Shown: in pieces, positions 18,038 to 25,364 of the stretch | How positions within the stretch are numbered: the first letter of the stretch is position 1 | Layout of the letters: every line of letters starts with the position of its first letter | Made by a program: the position numbers and the translations under genes | From: Candidatus Methylophosphatis roskildensis | GTDB taxonomy: Bacteria > Pseudomonadota > Gammaproteobacteria > Burkholderiales > Rhodocyclaceae | Assembly: GCA_016708905.1 (NCBI GenBank) | Contig: JADJEV010000004.1 | Location: 744,001-808,000 of the forward strand | DNA length: 64,000 bases | Reading direction: 5' to 3' | Notes under the pieces: model-generated | What the model saw: the letters and a program-made list of their open reading frames with translations, nothing else | What the model was told of the DNA's origin: nothing | Database searches by the model: none

Positions 18038-18097
18038 GGGGCAGTGGATATGTGGAAAGGTCGCCGTCAGGCGAGCTATCCACATATCCACTGCCCC
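18038..18097. terminator. Long perfect inverted repeat inside the IS
   Basis: A 19-bp perfect inverted repeat (GGGGCAGTGGATATGTGGA at 18038-18056 and its complement at 18079-18097) encloses an inner TCGCC-gtca-GGCGA stem. It lies 24 bases past the stop of the transposase. It could end transposase transcription or block read-through from the host gene. The absence of a clear T-run leaves the terminator label uncertain. Confidence 0.5.
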
Positions 18098-18120
18098 TTC
18101 GCTTTGCGCTTTTTGTCGGG

Positions 18121-19401
18121 TCAGGCCGCCGTTTTCGATCGGTTAAAAATGGTCTTGAAGAGGACTGAACGCGCCGCGTTCATTCGCTCCGCCGCCTCAT
18201 TGTCGCTCATCGCCTTGGCCTGCGCATCGAGTTGTTTGAAATCGACGCCGAGCTTCAGGAATGTCTCGGGCTTGGGCAAGGACTTGAGCTTCTCATAGGG
18301 CGTCATCATCAGCTTGTACGGGTAGCGTTTGCGCTGTTTGCCCTTGGCATCGGTGATGGTTTCGGCGAACAGGCAGGGGCGGTGGAAATTGACGTAGGGG
18401 TTGAGGTAATCGCGGCAAAACTCATTGACCGGTGCGGCAAAGCGTTGCGGGATGTGGGCGTATCCCAAATGCTTGCGCACGATGGCGCCGTTCTTGGATT
18501 CGGCCTGGGCGTTGTCGTTGCTATGGCGTGATCGCGACTTGGTCTGCTCTTCGATCAACAGCTTGTTGAGCAACTTCGCGACATCGCGGTTGATGTACTC
18601 GGAGCCGTTGTCGGAGTGAAAGCCCAGAATGTCGAAAGGGAAGCTCGCCAACAGGGCTTCCAGCACCGGGATGAGGAACGCTTCGCTGATGCGCTCGCAG
18701 GTGGCAACGCCCTCGTACTGGGTCACGCAGTCGACGGCGTTGATGTGATAGACGCCTTTGACGCCATCCTGATCGCCCTGATGGACGCTATCCACACGCA
18801 AGTAGCCGGGACGGTTGTTGGGCGCCGGAGCGCGACGCTCGCCGATGGAGACACCGGTGGGGCGGGTCTTGGTCCAGACCTGTCGCTTTTGCAGATAGCT
18901 TGGCCGCTGCCGCAGGTTGTAGAGGTGCGCCACCGAGATGATCGCCAGTCGCTGATAGCGGATATCGCCGAACAGGCCGTAGGCCCGCTCCATGAGCTTC
19001 TTGGTCGCCAAGCCGGACAGTGTGCCGTGTAGCGTGTCGGTCTGGGCCAGCAAGAGTATGTCCGCCTCCGTGTAGGTGCGCGCAAAGCTGGTACGGGAGC
19101 CGCAGTAACGCTTGACCATCGCTCGTCGTTCGCTGCCGCGTTTGACCAGGCGCGCGATCTGCTGGCGCGAATAGCCGCTGACCCGTTCCAGAAAGCGCAG
19201 CACAATGGCCTTGTCGGATCGCTTCAGCCGGCCATAGCCGAAGCGTTTCACGGTGCGCGCAATGAACCCCCCGCCGGGGAACCCGTAGCGCTCGTCTCCC
19301 GCCACCGCGAAATCCATCATCACGGTGCCTTCCAAAAATCCTTGCAAATCCGCCAAGGTCTTCAATTGCTCGTCGTTCATATCGATCACCATGCGCCGCA
19401 T
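18121..19401 (-). CDS. Integrase-core (rve) DDE transposase
   Basis: 426 residues if started at ATG 19401; ATGs at 19392 and 19380 are also possible and no strong ribosome site decides. An N-terminal helix-turn-helix region with SGYSRQQIARLVKRG is followed by the retroviral-integrase-type core: first Asp in YLRVDSVHQGD, second in FHSDNGSEY, and Glu in NAQAESKNG. The C-terminal part has a KRYPYKLMMTPYEK region. It cuts and joins the ends of the surrounding IS. The frame is intact, so the element could still be active. The IS3/IS481 supergroup is the nearest match; I cannot fix the exact family. Confidence 0.88.
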   Translation of the reverse strand: MRRMVIDMNDEQLKTLADLQGFLEGTVMMDFAVAGDERYGFPGGGFIARTVKRFGYGRLKRSDKAIVLRFLERVSGYSRQQIARLVKRGSERRAMVKRYCGSRTSFARTYTEADILLLAQTDTLHGTLSGLATKKLMERAYGLFGDIRYQRLAIISVAHLYNLRQRPSYLQKRQVWTKTRPTGVSIGERRAPAPNNRPGYLRVDSVHQGDQDGVKGVYHINAVDCVTQYEGVATCERISEAFLIPVLEALLASFPFDILGFHSDNGSEYINRDVAKLLNKLLIEEQTKSRSRHSNDNAQAESKNGAIVRKHLGYAHIPQRFAAPVNEFCRDYLNPYVNFHRPCLFAETITDAKGKQRKRYPYKLMMTPYEKLKSLPKPETFLKLGVDFKQLDAQAKAMSDNEAAERMNAARSVLFKTIFNRSKTAA

Positions 19402-19605
19402 ATTGATCGATCCCGGCCACCTGTTCAGACTCAAACCCCGTTGGATTCACACCCCTCGCTCAGACTCAAACCCCATTGGACAAGGCTGAGCCTTGGCACA
19501 TGTTATCGAGTGGGGTACGCTGCATCGTCAGGAGTTGATCGATGCGTGGGCGCTGGCGCGAGCAAGCCGGCCGCTACCTCGAATTGACCCTTTGGAGTAG
19601 CCACC

Positions 19606-19851
19606 ATGCTTACGCACGTAACTGCAGTTCGGTATGTCACCGGACATACGCTCTGGCTACGGTTCAACGATGGAACCGAGGGGGAGCTGGATCTGACCCC
19701 CGAGTTGTACGGCGAAATGTTCGAACCGCTGCGAGACCCTGAGTACTTTCGTACTTTCCGGCTTGACCCGGAGCTGCGCACTGTCGTCTGGCCGAATGGC
19801 GCTGATTTTGCGCCTGAGTTCTTGCGCGCCTCGCTCCGAATTGCCGCCTGA
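19606..19851 (+). CDS. DUF2442 protein
   Basis: 81 residues, beginning MLTHVTAVRYVTGHTLWLRF with the GELDLTPELYGEMFEPL and VVWPNGADFAPEFL motifs that define DUF2442. It starts five bases after the stop of the DUF4160 gene, the standard arrangement of this pair. No catalytic residues are known to me; DUF2442 proteins are thought to act as antitoxin-like or regulatory partners. With DUF4160 broken upstream it is now an orphan, possibly transcribed from the IS side. Confidence 0.88.
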   Translation: MLTHVTAVRYVTGHTLWLRFNDGTEGELDLTPELYGEMFEPLRDPEYFRTFRLDPELRTVVWPNGADFAPEFLRASLRIAA

Positions 19852-20103
19852 TTCTTCGCTGGCGAAGACACGCTGTCGGTATGCGCATCGACCGGCGCGG
19901 TGCGGCTGGTCGCGCCATACCGTATGATTTTCTTCGCGAGCGCCCGCTTTGCAATCCCGATACCCAATGTGGTTGCGGCGGCCCCGTCCAACCAGGCTTA
20001 TTCCGCCGCTATGACGCCGCGCACTGGACCTCGCGAATTCGGACGTGCCAGCGCAAGACCGCTCCGGTTGTGCGAGTCGTATCCTATGTGATACAGTCCC
20101 GCA

Positions 20104-20394
20104 ATGCTGGAAGTTCGCCAGACCGCCACCTATTCCGCGTGGTTCGACAGGCTGCGAGACTGGGCGGCGAAGGTCCGCATCGATATTCGCATTCGCCGCC
20201 TGTCTTTGGGCAATCCTGGCGACGTCAAGCCCGTTGGTGAGGGTGTCTCGGAGTTGCGGGTCAACTGCGGCCCTGGCTATCGCATCTACTACGTTCAAAG
20301 AGGCGAAGAGTTTGTTGTCCTCCTCGCCGGCGGCGACAAGTCAACTCAAGAGCAAGATATCCGCGAGGCCAAGGATCTTGCCCGTGAACTCTAG
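20104..20394 (+). CDS. HigB/RelE-type toxin, copy 1
   Basis: 96 residues, of the Gp49-like addiction-module killer family (RelE fold): FDRLRDWAAKVRIDIRIRRL, GVSELRVNCGPGYRIYY and the C-terminal LLAGGDKSTQEQDI are the family hallmarks. Such toxins usually cleave mRNA at the ribosome. The toxin gene precedes the antitoxin, as in higBA-type systems. Differs from copy 2 at residue 20 (Trp here, Arg there). A short AT-poor promoter region lies upstream of 20104. Confidence 0.9.
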   Translation: MLEVRQTATYSAWFDRLRDWAAKVRIDIRIRRLSLGNPGDVKPVGEGVSELRVNCGPGYRIYYVQRGEEFVVLLAGGDKSTQEQDIREAKDLAREL

Positions 20395-20404
20395 GAGGCC
20401 AATC

Positions 20405-20710
20405 ATGCCGAAAACCGTGACTACCGTCTGGGATCCAGCCGAACACCTCGACACCGAGGAAGATATGGTCGCGTATCTCGAGGCGGCCCTGGAAGAAGGC
20501 GATTCCGCGCTTGTCGCAGCCGCACTCGGCGACATCGCTCGCGCAAAGGGCATGACACAGGTCGCCCGCGAGGCGGGCCTGGGTCGCGAAAGCCTGTACA
20601 AGGCACTGTCTTCCACGGGCAACCCGGAGTTCTCGACAATACTCAAGGTAGTCCATGCGCTTGGTCTTCGGCTGCATGCATCACCAGCAACCGTGCGGCG
20701 GGCGGGCTAG
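20405..20710 (+). CDS. HTH antitoxin of the HigA-like/HI1420 type, copy 1
   Basis: 101 residues. Helix-turn-helix region GMTQVAREAGLGRESLYKAL (about 59-78), followed by NPEFSTILKVVHALGLRL, is the signature of addiction-module antidote proteins paired with Gp49-like toxins. The start ATG 20405 is preceded by CTAGGAGG. It follows the toxin stop by ten bases. It should neutralise the toxin and repress the operon. The protein is identical to copy 2. Confidence 0.92.
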   Translation: MPKTVTTVWDPAEHLDTEEDMVAYLEAALEEGDSALVAAALGDIARAKGMTQVAREAGLGRESLYKALSSTGNPEFSTILKVVHALGLRLHASPATVRRAG

Positions 20711-20839
20711 CACGTCCAGCCTGCAGGCCGCATGGAATGGGGCTCTCGGGGCATGCCAGTCTGCGACCCGCATGAATATTGGCTCGCAGCATGGCATGCC
20801 AGGAAGCCGCCTATCCATGCGGCTTCCAGCCATGCACAA

Positions 20840-20864
20840 CAAAAAGGGCCGCACGCGGCGGCCT
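20840..20864 (-). terminator. Terminator-like hairpin, copy 1
   Basis: GGGCCGC-acgc-GCGGCC preceded by an A5 run on the plus strand, that is, a GC stem followed by T5 when read on the minus strand. It is the duplicate of the panD terminator at 24916-24940 and could also stop transcripts coming from the toxin-antitoxin pair. Confidence 0.65.
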
Positions 20865-20886
20865 TGGCTGCTGAAGCAGCGGCACC

Positions 20887-21093
20887 TCAGCCCGCCATCT
20901 GCACCGGAATCGCGCTGCCCTTGCGCTGGATGCGGTTGCGGCCGTCGACGTAGACCAGCTTGGGTTCGTACTTCTGCAGTTCGAGTTCGCTGTAGGCCGC
21001 GTAGCAGGCGATGATCAGGATGTCGCCGACGGCGGCGCGGCGGGCGGCCGCACCGTTGACCGAGATGATGCCGCTGGCGCGCTCGACACTGAT
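20887..21093 (-). pseudogene. panD 3' fragment in the duplication
   Basis: Encodes the C-terminal two thirds of aspartate decarboxylase (from ERASGIISVNGAAARRAA to IPVQMAG) and diverges from panD exactly where the duplicated block ends at 21093. It lacks the Gly-Ser self-processing site that forms the pyruvoyl group, so it cannot be active. Confidence 0.9.
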
Positions 21094-21327
21094 CGTGGGA
21101 TCAAAGGGGCGCGCACGCATTATTCTGCATCTTGAACGTCATAACGCCAATTCTCTTCACCCTACTTCGTGTGCGGCAGAGTCCGGGTGCGTTCGCGGCC
21201 TGCCGCGCCTCTCGCCTCTGCCCCTATTATCGCCTCGATACTGGCATAGAAGCGTGAGAACTATCCGTGCATGGCCCCTTTTTCCATGGCTCGCGGATTT
21301 TCTGCCGTGCGCTCAAACACCACATGC

Positions 21328-21407
21328 GGTAGGTTGGGCTGAGCTTCGCGAAGCCCAACTTCCTTCGGACATAGGTCCGTTGGGCTTCCTGCGTCAGCCC
21401 AACCTAC
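21328..21407. repeat. REP-like pair, family 1, copy 2
   Basis: GGTAGGTTGGGCTGAGC at 21328 and its inverted partner ending in CAGCCCAACCTAC at 21407, with a GAAGCCCAAC/GTTGGGCTTC inner stem, form a long cruciform. It sits in the gap between the duplication and the secreted-protein gene. The rest of 21094-21431 shows no gene. Confidence 0.8.
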
Positions 21408-21431
21408 TTGCTGCCCAGGTAGGGAATTGCG

Positions 21432-21896
21432 CTACCGCTTGCCAGGGAAGCTGAACTGCTTACGCCCTTCGACGGTAAGAACAGTTCCCGGAGTTGTCGC
21501 AATCATCCTGAACTCGTCGCCATCTGCGTCGATGACGAGGTCTGTGCTCAAAGTGACCACACCGCCGTCGGTGAACGTTAGGGTACCGCTGCAGTCATGT
21601 TCTACAGTGTATGTTCCAACGCCCTGGATGCGACGACTGATGCCCCCATTCTGACTGATGGTTCTGACATTCTCGAAGTTTCCAGCACCGTCAAAAGCCA
21701 GCTGACCCACAGCGGCAAAGGGCCCGGGAGTAGGGCCGCCCGTGAGCGCGCCCGAAACCGTGTAACCGAAGCTGCCCTTCAATGTCGCAATGGAACAGCG
21801 GTTTCGCTCGCCTTGGCCCGCTGAAGCAGTGCCGCCAAGTCCGACGAGTACAGCTGATGCCACTAGGGCTACCCCAGAAATGTAGATGCGCTTCAT
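21432..21896 (-). CDS. Secreted protein of unknown function
   Basis: 154 residues. A Sec signal peptide (MKRIYISGVALVASAVL, cleavage probably after TASAG) precedes a beta-rich domain with GSFGYTVSGAL, GQLAFDGAGNF and GTYTVEHDCSGTLTF. Two cysteines (about 32 and 104) could form a disulfide in the periplasm. Similar glycine-rich exported proteins are known from environmental Proteobacteria without an assigned function. The start at 21896 fits the signal sequence and an AGGATCA site upstream. It stands alone between repeats. Confidence 0.75.
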   Translation of the reverse strand: MKRIYISGVALVASAVLVGLGGTASAGQGERNRCSIATLKGSFGYTVSGALTGGPTPGPFAAVGQLAFDGAGNFENVRTISQNGGISRRIQGVGTYTVEHDCSGTLTFTDGGVVTLSTDLVIDADGDEFRMIATTPGTVLTVEGRKQFSFPGKR

Positions 21897-22028
21897 TGAA
21901 CTGATCCTCCGAGTAAATGGGCGCCTAACCCCGGCGCCAAGGGTTCCTTGCTGCGGTGCAAGAACAAGGGCAAAGTCGAGACTGGCGGTAACCGCACCCG
22001 CACCGGGTTCAGGTCTTGCAAAGCGGCA

Positions 22029-22115
22029 TTATCCTGCATCTCTTCGCTCCTGATCCTTCACTGCCCGGCTCACGGTGGCGTAGTGCACGCCGAAGTATTC
22101 CGCGATCGCTTTCAT
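22029..22115 (-). pseudogene. Remnant of a REP-associated tyrosine transposase (RAYT)
   Basis: A 28-codon end reads MKAIAEYFGVHYATVSRAVK, the helix-turn-helix tail found at the C-terminus of many RAYT proteins. Nothing of the catalytic HUH domain is present upstream. It is flanked by CAGGTCTTGCAAA-type sequences at about 22010 and 22130. Its presence near REP repeats suggests that a RAYT once lived here. Confidence 0.65.
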
Positions 22116-22172
22116 CGCAAAAGATGTGGTTTTGCAAGACCTGACCCCGTCGCTTGCACGGTAAATTTGTTC

Positions 22173-23973
22173 TCAAGTAACCCGTGGTCTGGAAGCTGAG
22201 TTATTGGTCATGCGCAAGTAGTCGAAGACGAGGCGGGTATTGAAGCAAAGTTTGCGCATCATCTCGGCGATAGACTCGGTGCTCTGAAAGGACTTGAGGA
22301 TGCCGACGGCGAAGCGACGCAGGCGGGTGATGTTTTCCGGGCCGTGGCCGGTACGGATGCGAGAGCGATCCTCGTCGTAGTTCCAGTCGATGATGTAATG
22401 GGTGCTCTCGATGGTCCAGTGGCCGCGATTGATCGCCAAGACCTCTTGCGCCGAGGCCTCGTGCGGCGACTGGCTCGTGATGCCCAGCGCGATCTCACGC
22501 GATGACTCGCCGGTTTTCTTCTTGATTGATTCGCGCTCGATCATGAACACCTGGCCGACGTGAGGGAAATCGAGGTAGGCATTGAGCGCCGTACTGCACC
22601 AGATGCGTCGGGTCTCGATGCGGCCATGGTCAGGCGGGGTCACGTCGACGAAGTCAGGATCGCCCCGCTTTTCAAACAGCAAGGCGATTTCGCGTTCGAG
22701 ACCGGGCTGGTTGCCTTTGACGGTAAAGCTATAGTGGGCCTTGCGCCCGATCAGATACGCTGCCAGTGTGCGCTGGGTCAGCAGCGCATCGGCCGTGACC
22801 ACCTTGCCGGCGAGCGCGCAGCCATCGAGCACAGGGATGGCCATGCCGATCTCGTTGGTACGCTTTTGCTCATCGCTGCCGGCTACGGGCAATGTCCCGA
22901 CTTTTTTGGGTGTGGCAGGTGTTCGACTCATGGCCGATCACGCTCAGGATGTGCGTTTGATAGCCCTGCGCGTCGATCGCGTTCTTCATGACTTTACCAT
23001 CCATCGCCAGCGCCCGGTCGTCTTTTGCCCACGCCTGGTTCCAGACATTGAGCGCGCGATCCAGCGTGTCCGGTTCAATGCGCACCAGGCAATCGCGGAT
23101 GACGAATTCGCTGGGGACGACATAACGCCCCTTCTCGCGCCGACAGCCAAAGCGCTCACGTGCCTTTTGCCCCAGGCTTTCGGCCCAGTCATGGGCGGCC
23201 TTGTAGCCGCGCATGCCGCACAGGATGGCGCCCGCGGCAATGCCCAGCACCACGGGCAGGCGGTGGCGGCGCCCTTGCCGGCGGCGCGGGTCGGTGACGG
23301 TGGTGAAGCACAGCGGCAGCGCGCGCATCTGCTCAGCGCTCAGCATCAATTTTGGGGCTCCCGTGAGTTGGAGGTGATTGCGCTCAGGATGCGTCAATTG
23401 CGCTCGGGCGGCCCGGTGCAAGGCACGCACAAACACGCGCTTGGGCGCGTCAATCTCGCCGCTGTAGCCTTGCCGCGTGCGCCGGTAGCCTTGAGTGAGC
23501 CCCAGTTCCGTCCAGTTGGCCGCGCGATAGACGCCGCCATGAAATCGCCGCGGATCGACAAAGGTTTCCAGCAGGAGCAAGGGATGACCAAAGCGCCCCT
23601 GCCAGTCGCGTGCGATGCGCCGTTCAGTGAGCGAGAGCACCCGTGAGCCAATATTCGGCCGGTGCCACTCGGGCAGGATCAGGAAGCGACTGTTGTTGGC
23701 GATGAGTTTGAGTCGGTCATACTGCGTGCGAAAGTCCCAGCCGATCCATCGATCACGCACGCCGCATTTCAGGGCCGCCGCCGAGACGTTGAGTTGCGCG
23801 ACCCACTGACCGCGCCAGGTTGCGACATACCAGATCGCCTCGCCGATCTTCGCGAGATCTCCCAGATAATGATGCCGCGCCATCTGCTCTCGATAGCGTT
23901 GTTCCTCGCTGCGCTCTACCGGCCGTACCTGAAGCTCCGATAGGACTTGCGCCATGGGTTTCATCGATTCCAT
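22173..23973 (-). pseudogene. DUF4338–ISAs1-family transposase fusion, frameshift near 22910
   Basis: Two frames give one protein of about 600 residues. The N-terminal part (from ATG 23973) is DruA-like: DRWIGWD, NNSRFLILPE, VLSLTERRIARDW, LLLETFVD and VYRAANWTELGLTQG. After about residue 215 an ISAs1 transposase follows: RRRQGRRHRLPVVLGIAAGA, AMDGKVMKN (first Asp), TADALLTQR (second) and the late AINRGHWTIE (Glu). The frame changes in an A6 run: removing one A joins HTQK to KVGTLPVAG. Programmed slippage is less likely because a +1 shift is needed. The C-terminal ENITRLRRFAVGI is intact. Confidence 0.85.
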
Positions 23974-24179
23974 CCCATGGGTTATACCGAGAAATCCCGG
24001 GCTTGTCCAGCCTTGCGTGCTAACCCATTGCACTAACAAACTAATTCAGATAGCGCCGATCCACCCTGCCGTCGCTTGATGCAACATCCACGTCTCGATC
24101 GATTCACGGCCTCTCTTCACGCGCCAGCACAAGACCGCTCCGGTTGTGCGAGTCGTATCCTATGTGATACAGTCCCGCA

Positions 24180-24470
24180 ATGCTGGAAGTTCGCCAGACC
24201 GCCACCTATTCCGCGTGGTTCGACAGGCTGCGAGACCGGGCGGCGAAGGTCCGCATCGATATTCGCATTCGCCGCCTGTCTTTGGGCAATCCTGGCGACG
24301 TCAAGCCCGTTGGTGAGGGTGTCTCGGAGTTGCGGGTCAACTGCGGCCCTGGCTATCGCATCTACTACGTTCAAAGAGGCGAAGAGTTTGTTGTCCTCCT
24401 CGCCGGCGGCGACAAGTCAACTCAAGAGCAAGATATCCGCGAGGCCAAGGATCTTGCCCGTGAACTCTAG
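24180..24470 (+). CDS. HigB/RelE-type toxin, copy 2
   Basis: 96 residues, same as the toxin at 20104 except Arg20 for Trp20. The reading frame and the spacing to the antitoxin are preserved, so both copies can be functional. It converges on the panBCD operon, with the shared terminator between them. Confidence 0.9.
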   Translation: MLEVRQTATYSAWFDRLRDRAAKVRIDIRIRRLSLGNPGDVKPVGEGVSELRVNCGPGYRIYYVQRGEEFVVLLAGGDKSTQEQDIREAKDLAREL

Positions 24471-24480
24471 GAGGCCAATC

Positions 24481-24786
24481 ATGCCGAAAACCGTGACTAC
24501 CGTCTGGGATCCAGCCGAACACCTCGACACCGAGGAAGATATGGTCGCGTATCTCGAGGCGGCCCTGGAAGAAGGCGATTCCGCGCTTGTCGCAGCCGCA
24601 CTCGGCGACATCGCTCGCGCAAAGGGCATGACACAGGTCGCCCGCGAGGCGGGCCTGGGTCGCGAAAGCCTGTACAAGGCACTGTCTTCCACGGGCAACC
24701 CGGAGTTCTCGACAATACTCAAGGTAGTCCATGCGCTTGGTCTTCGGCTGCATGCATCACCAGCAACCGTGCGGCGGGCGGGCTAG
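24481..24786 (+). CDS. HTH antitoxin of the HigA-like/HI1420 type, copy 2
   Basis: 101 residues identical to the product of 20405-20710, with the same AGGAGG before ATG 24481. Identity of the antitoxins means either copy can neutralise either toxin, so loss of one pair should be tolerated. Confidence 0.92.
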   Translation: MPKTVTTVWDPAEHLDTEEDMVAYLEAALEEGDSALVAAALGDIARAKGMTQVAREAGLGRESLYKALSSTGNPEFSTILKVVHALGLRLHASPATVRRAG

Positions 24787-24796
24787 CAGGACCGGC

Positions 24797-24912
24797 CTGC
24801 GGGCCGCATGGAATGGCGGTTTCCGGGCATGCCAGTCTGCGACCCTCATGAATATTGGCTGCTGGCAGGGCATGCCGCAAGACAGCCTATCCATGCGGCT
24901 TCCAGCCATGCA
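24797..24912. repeat. Intergenic repeat family with GCATGAAT/CATGCC blocks
   Basis: The stretch has short blocks (GGCCGCATGGAATGG, GGGCATGCCAGTCTGCGAC, CATGAATATTGGCT, CCATGCGGCTTCCAG) that recur at 20721-20836 (inside the duplication) and, more loosely, at 34840-34955 and 33045-33160. No protein is encoded. Origin unknown; similarity outside the duplication was judged by eye only. Confidence 0.45.
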
Positions 24913-24915
24913 CAA

Positions 24916-24940
24916 CAAAAAGGGCCGCACGCGGCGGCCC
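24916..24940 (-). terminator. Intrinsic terminator of the panBCD operon
   Basis: GGGCCGC-acgc-GCGGCCC hairpin which, on the minus strand, is followed by TTTTTGTTG. It lies 22 bases after the panD stop, at the end of the hda-panD run of minus-strand genes. Confidence 0.8.
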
Positions 24941-24962
24941 TGGCTGCTGAAGCGGCGGCGCC

Positions 24963-25346
24963 TCAGCCGGCCATCTGCACCGGGATCGCGCTGCCCTTGC
25001 GCTGGATGCGGTTGCGGCCGTCGACGTAGACCAGCTTCGGTTCGTACTTCTGCAGTTCGAGTTCGCTGTAGGCCGCGTAGCAGGCGATGATCAGGATGTC
25101 GCCGACGGCGGCGCGGCGGGCGGCCGCACCGTTGACCGAGATGATGCCGCTGGCGCGCTCGGCACTGATGGCGTAGGTGGAGAAGCGCTCGCCGTTGGTG
25201 ACGTTGTAGATATCGATCGCCTGGTATTCCCGGATGTCGGCTGCGTCGAGCAGGTTCTGGTCGATCGCGCACGAGCCTTCGTAGTTGAGCTCGGCATGGG
25301 TGGTGGTGACGCGATGGATCTTGGCCTGCAGCATGGTGCGTTGCAT
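24963..25346 (-). CDS. panD: Aspartate 1-decarboxylase
   Basis: 127 residues, full family length. Converts L-aspartate to beta-alanine for pantothenate. The self-processing Gly-Ser is present in NYEGSCAID (about residue 25), as are the early Lys9 (MLQAKIHRV) and the NGAAARRA motif. AGGAGGAGCT precedes ATG 25346. It follows panC after 18 bases. As in other Proteobacteria it forms a pyruvoyl-dependent tetramer in the cytosol. Confidence 0.97.
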   Translation of the reverse strand: MQRTMLQAKIHRVTTTHAELNYEGSCAIDQNLLDAADIREYQAIDIYNVTNGERFSTYAISAERASGIISVNGAAARRAAVGDILIIACYAAYSELELQKYEPKLVYVDGRNRIQRKGSAIPVQMAG

Positions 25347-25364
25347 GTTTAGCTCCTCCTCGGA

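Larger units (their letters stand above)
17958..19487 (-). mobile_element. Insertion sequence with integrase-core transposase
   Basis: 1530 bp flanked by 5-bp direct repeats GAGCC (17953-17957 and 19488-19492). The ends are imperfect inverted repeats that share GTTTGAGTCTGAGCG about 17 bases inside each terminus, and an additional subterminal copy of the CAGACTCAAACCCC motif lies near 19430. The boundaries are well supported because removing the element restores the DUF4160 reading frame exactly. Confidence 0.88.
17808..19600 (+). pseudogene. DUF4160 protein split by an insertion sequence
   Basis: The 5' part (17808-17957, 50 codons) reads MPELSRFLGIVIAMYYRDH and then PPHFHAIYGDFEV, the typical start of DUF4160 proteins. 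The 3' part (19488-19600) reads LAHVIEWGTLHRQELIDAWA and ends in DPLE. Joined through the duplicated GAGCC they give an 85-residue protein of normal DUF4160 length. The gene is directly followed by a DUF2442 gene, the usual partner; such pairs are often regarded as toxin-antitoxin-like, without a firmly known function. The insertion inactivates it. Confidence 0.9.
20047..21093. repeat. 1.05-kb direct duplication, copy 1
   Basis: Bases 20047-21093 correspond to 24123-25169 at a constant offset of 4076 with no net length change. The toxin-antitoxin part is almost identical; the intergenic part (about 20711-20830) is more divergent. Copy 1 stops inside panD, so copy 2, which carries the whole panD, is the likely source. 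Confidence 0.85.
24123..25169. repeat. 1.05-kb direct duplication, copy 2 (likely source)
   Basis: Matches 20047-21093 base for base at offset 4076 apart from scattered differences. It contains the toxin-antitoxin pair, the intergenic repeat, the terminator and the 3' two thirds of an intact panD. The block between the copies (21094-24122) holds the secreted-protein gene and the ISAs1-type element, so recombination between the copies would delete them. Confidence 0.85.

Noticed and set aside
22890..22930. Programmed frameshifting in the ISAs1-type transposase at A6
   Set aside because: The downstream frame requires +1 (or -2), whereas A6G slippery sites act by -1 with a different phase. An extra A is simpler.
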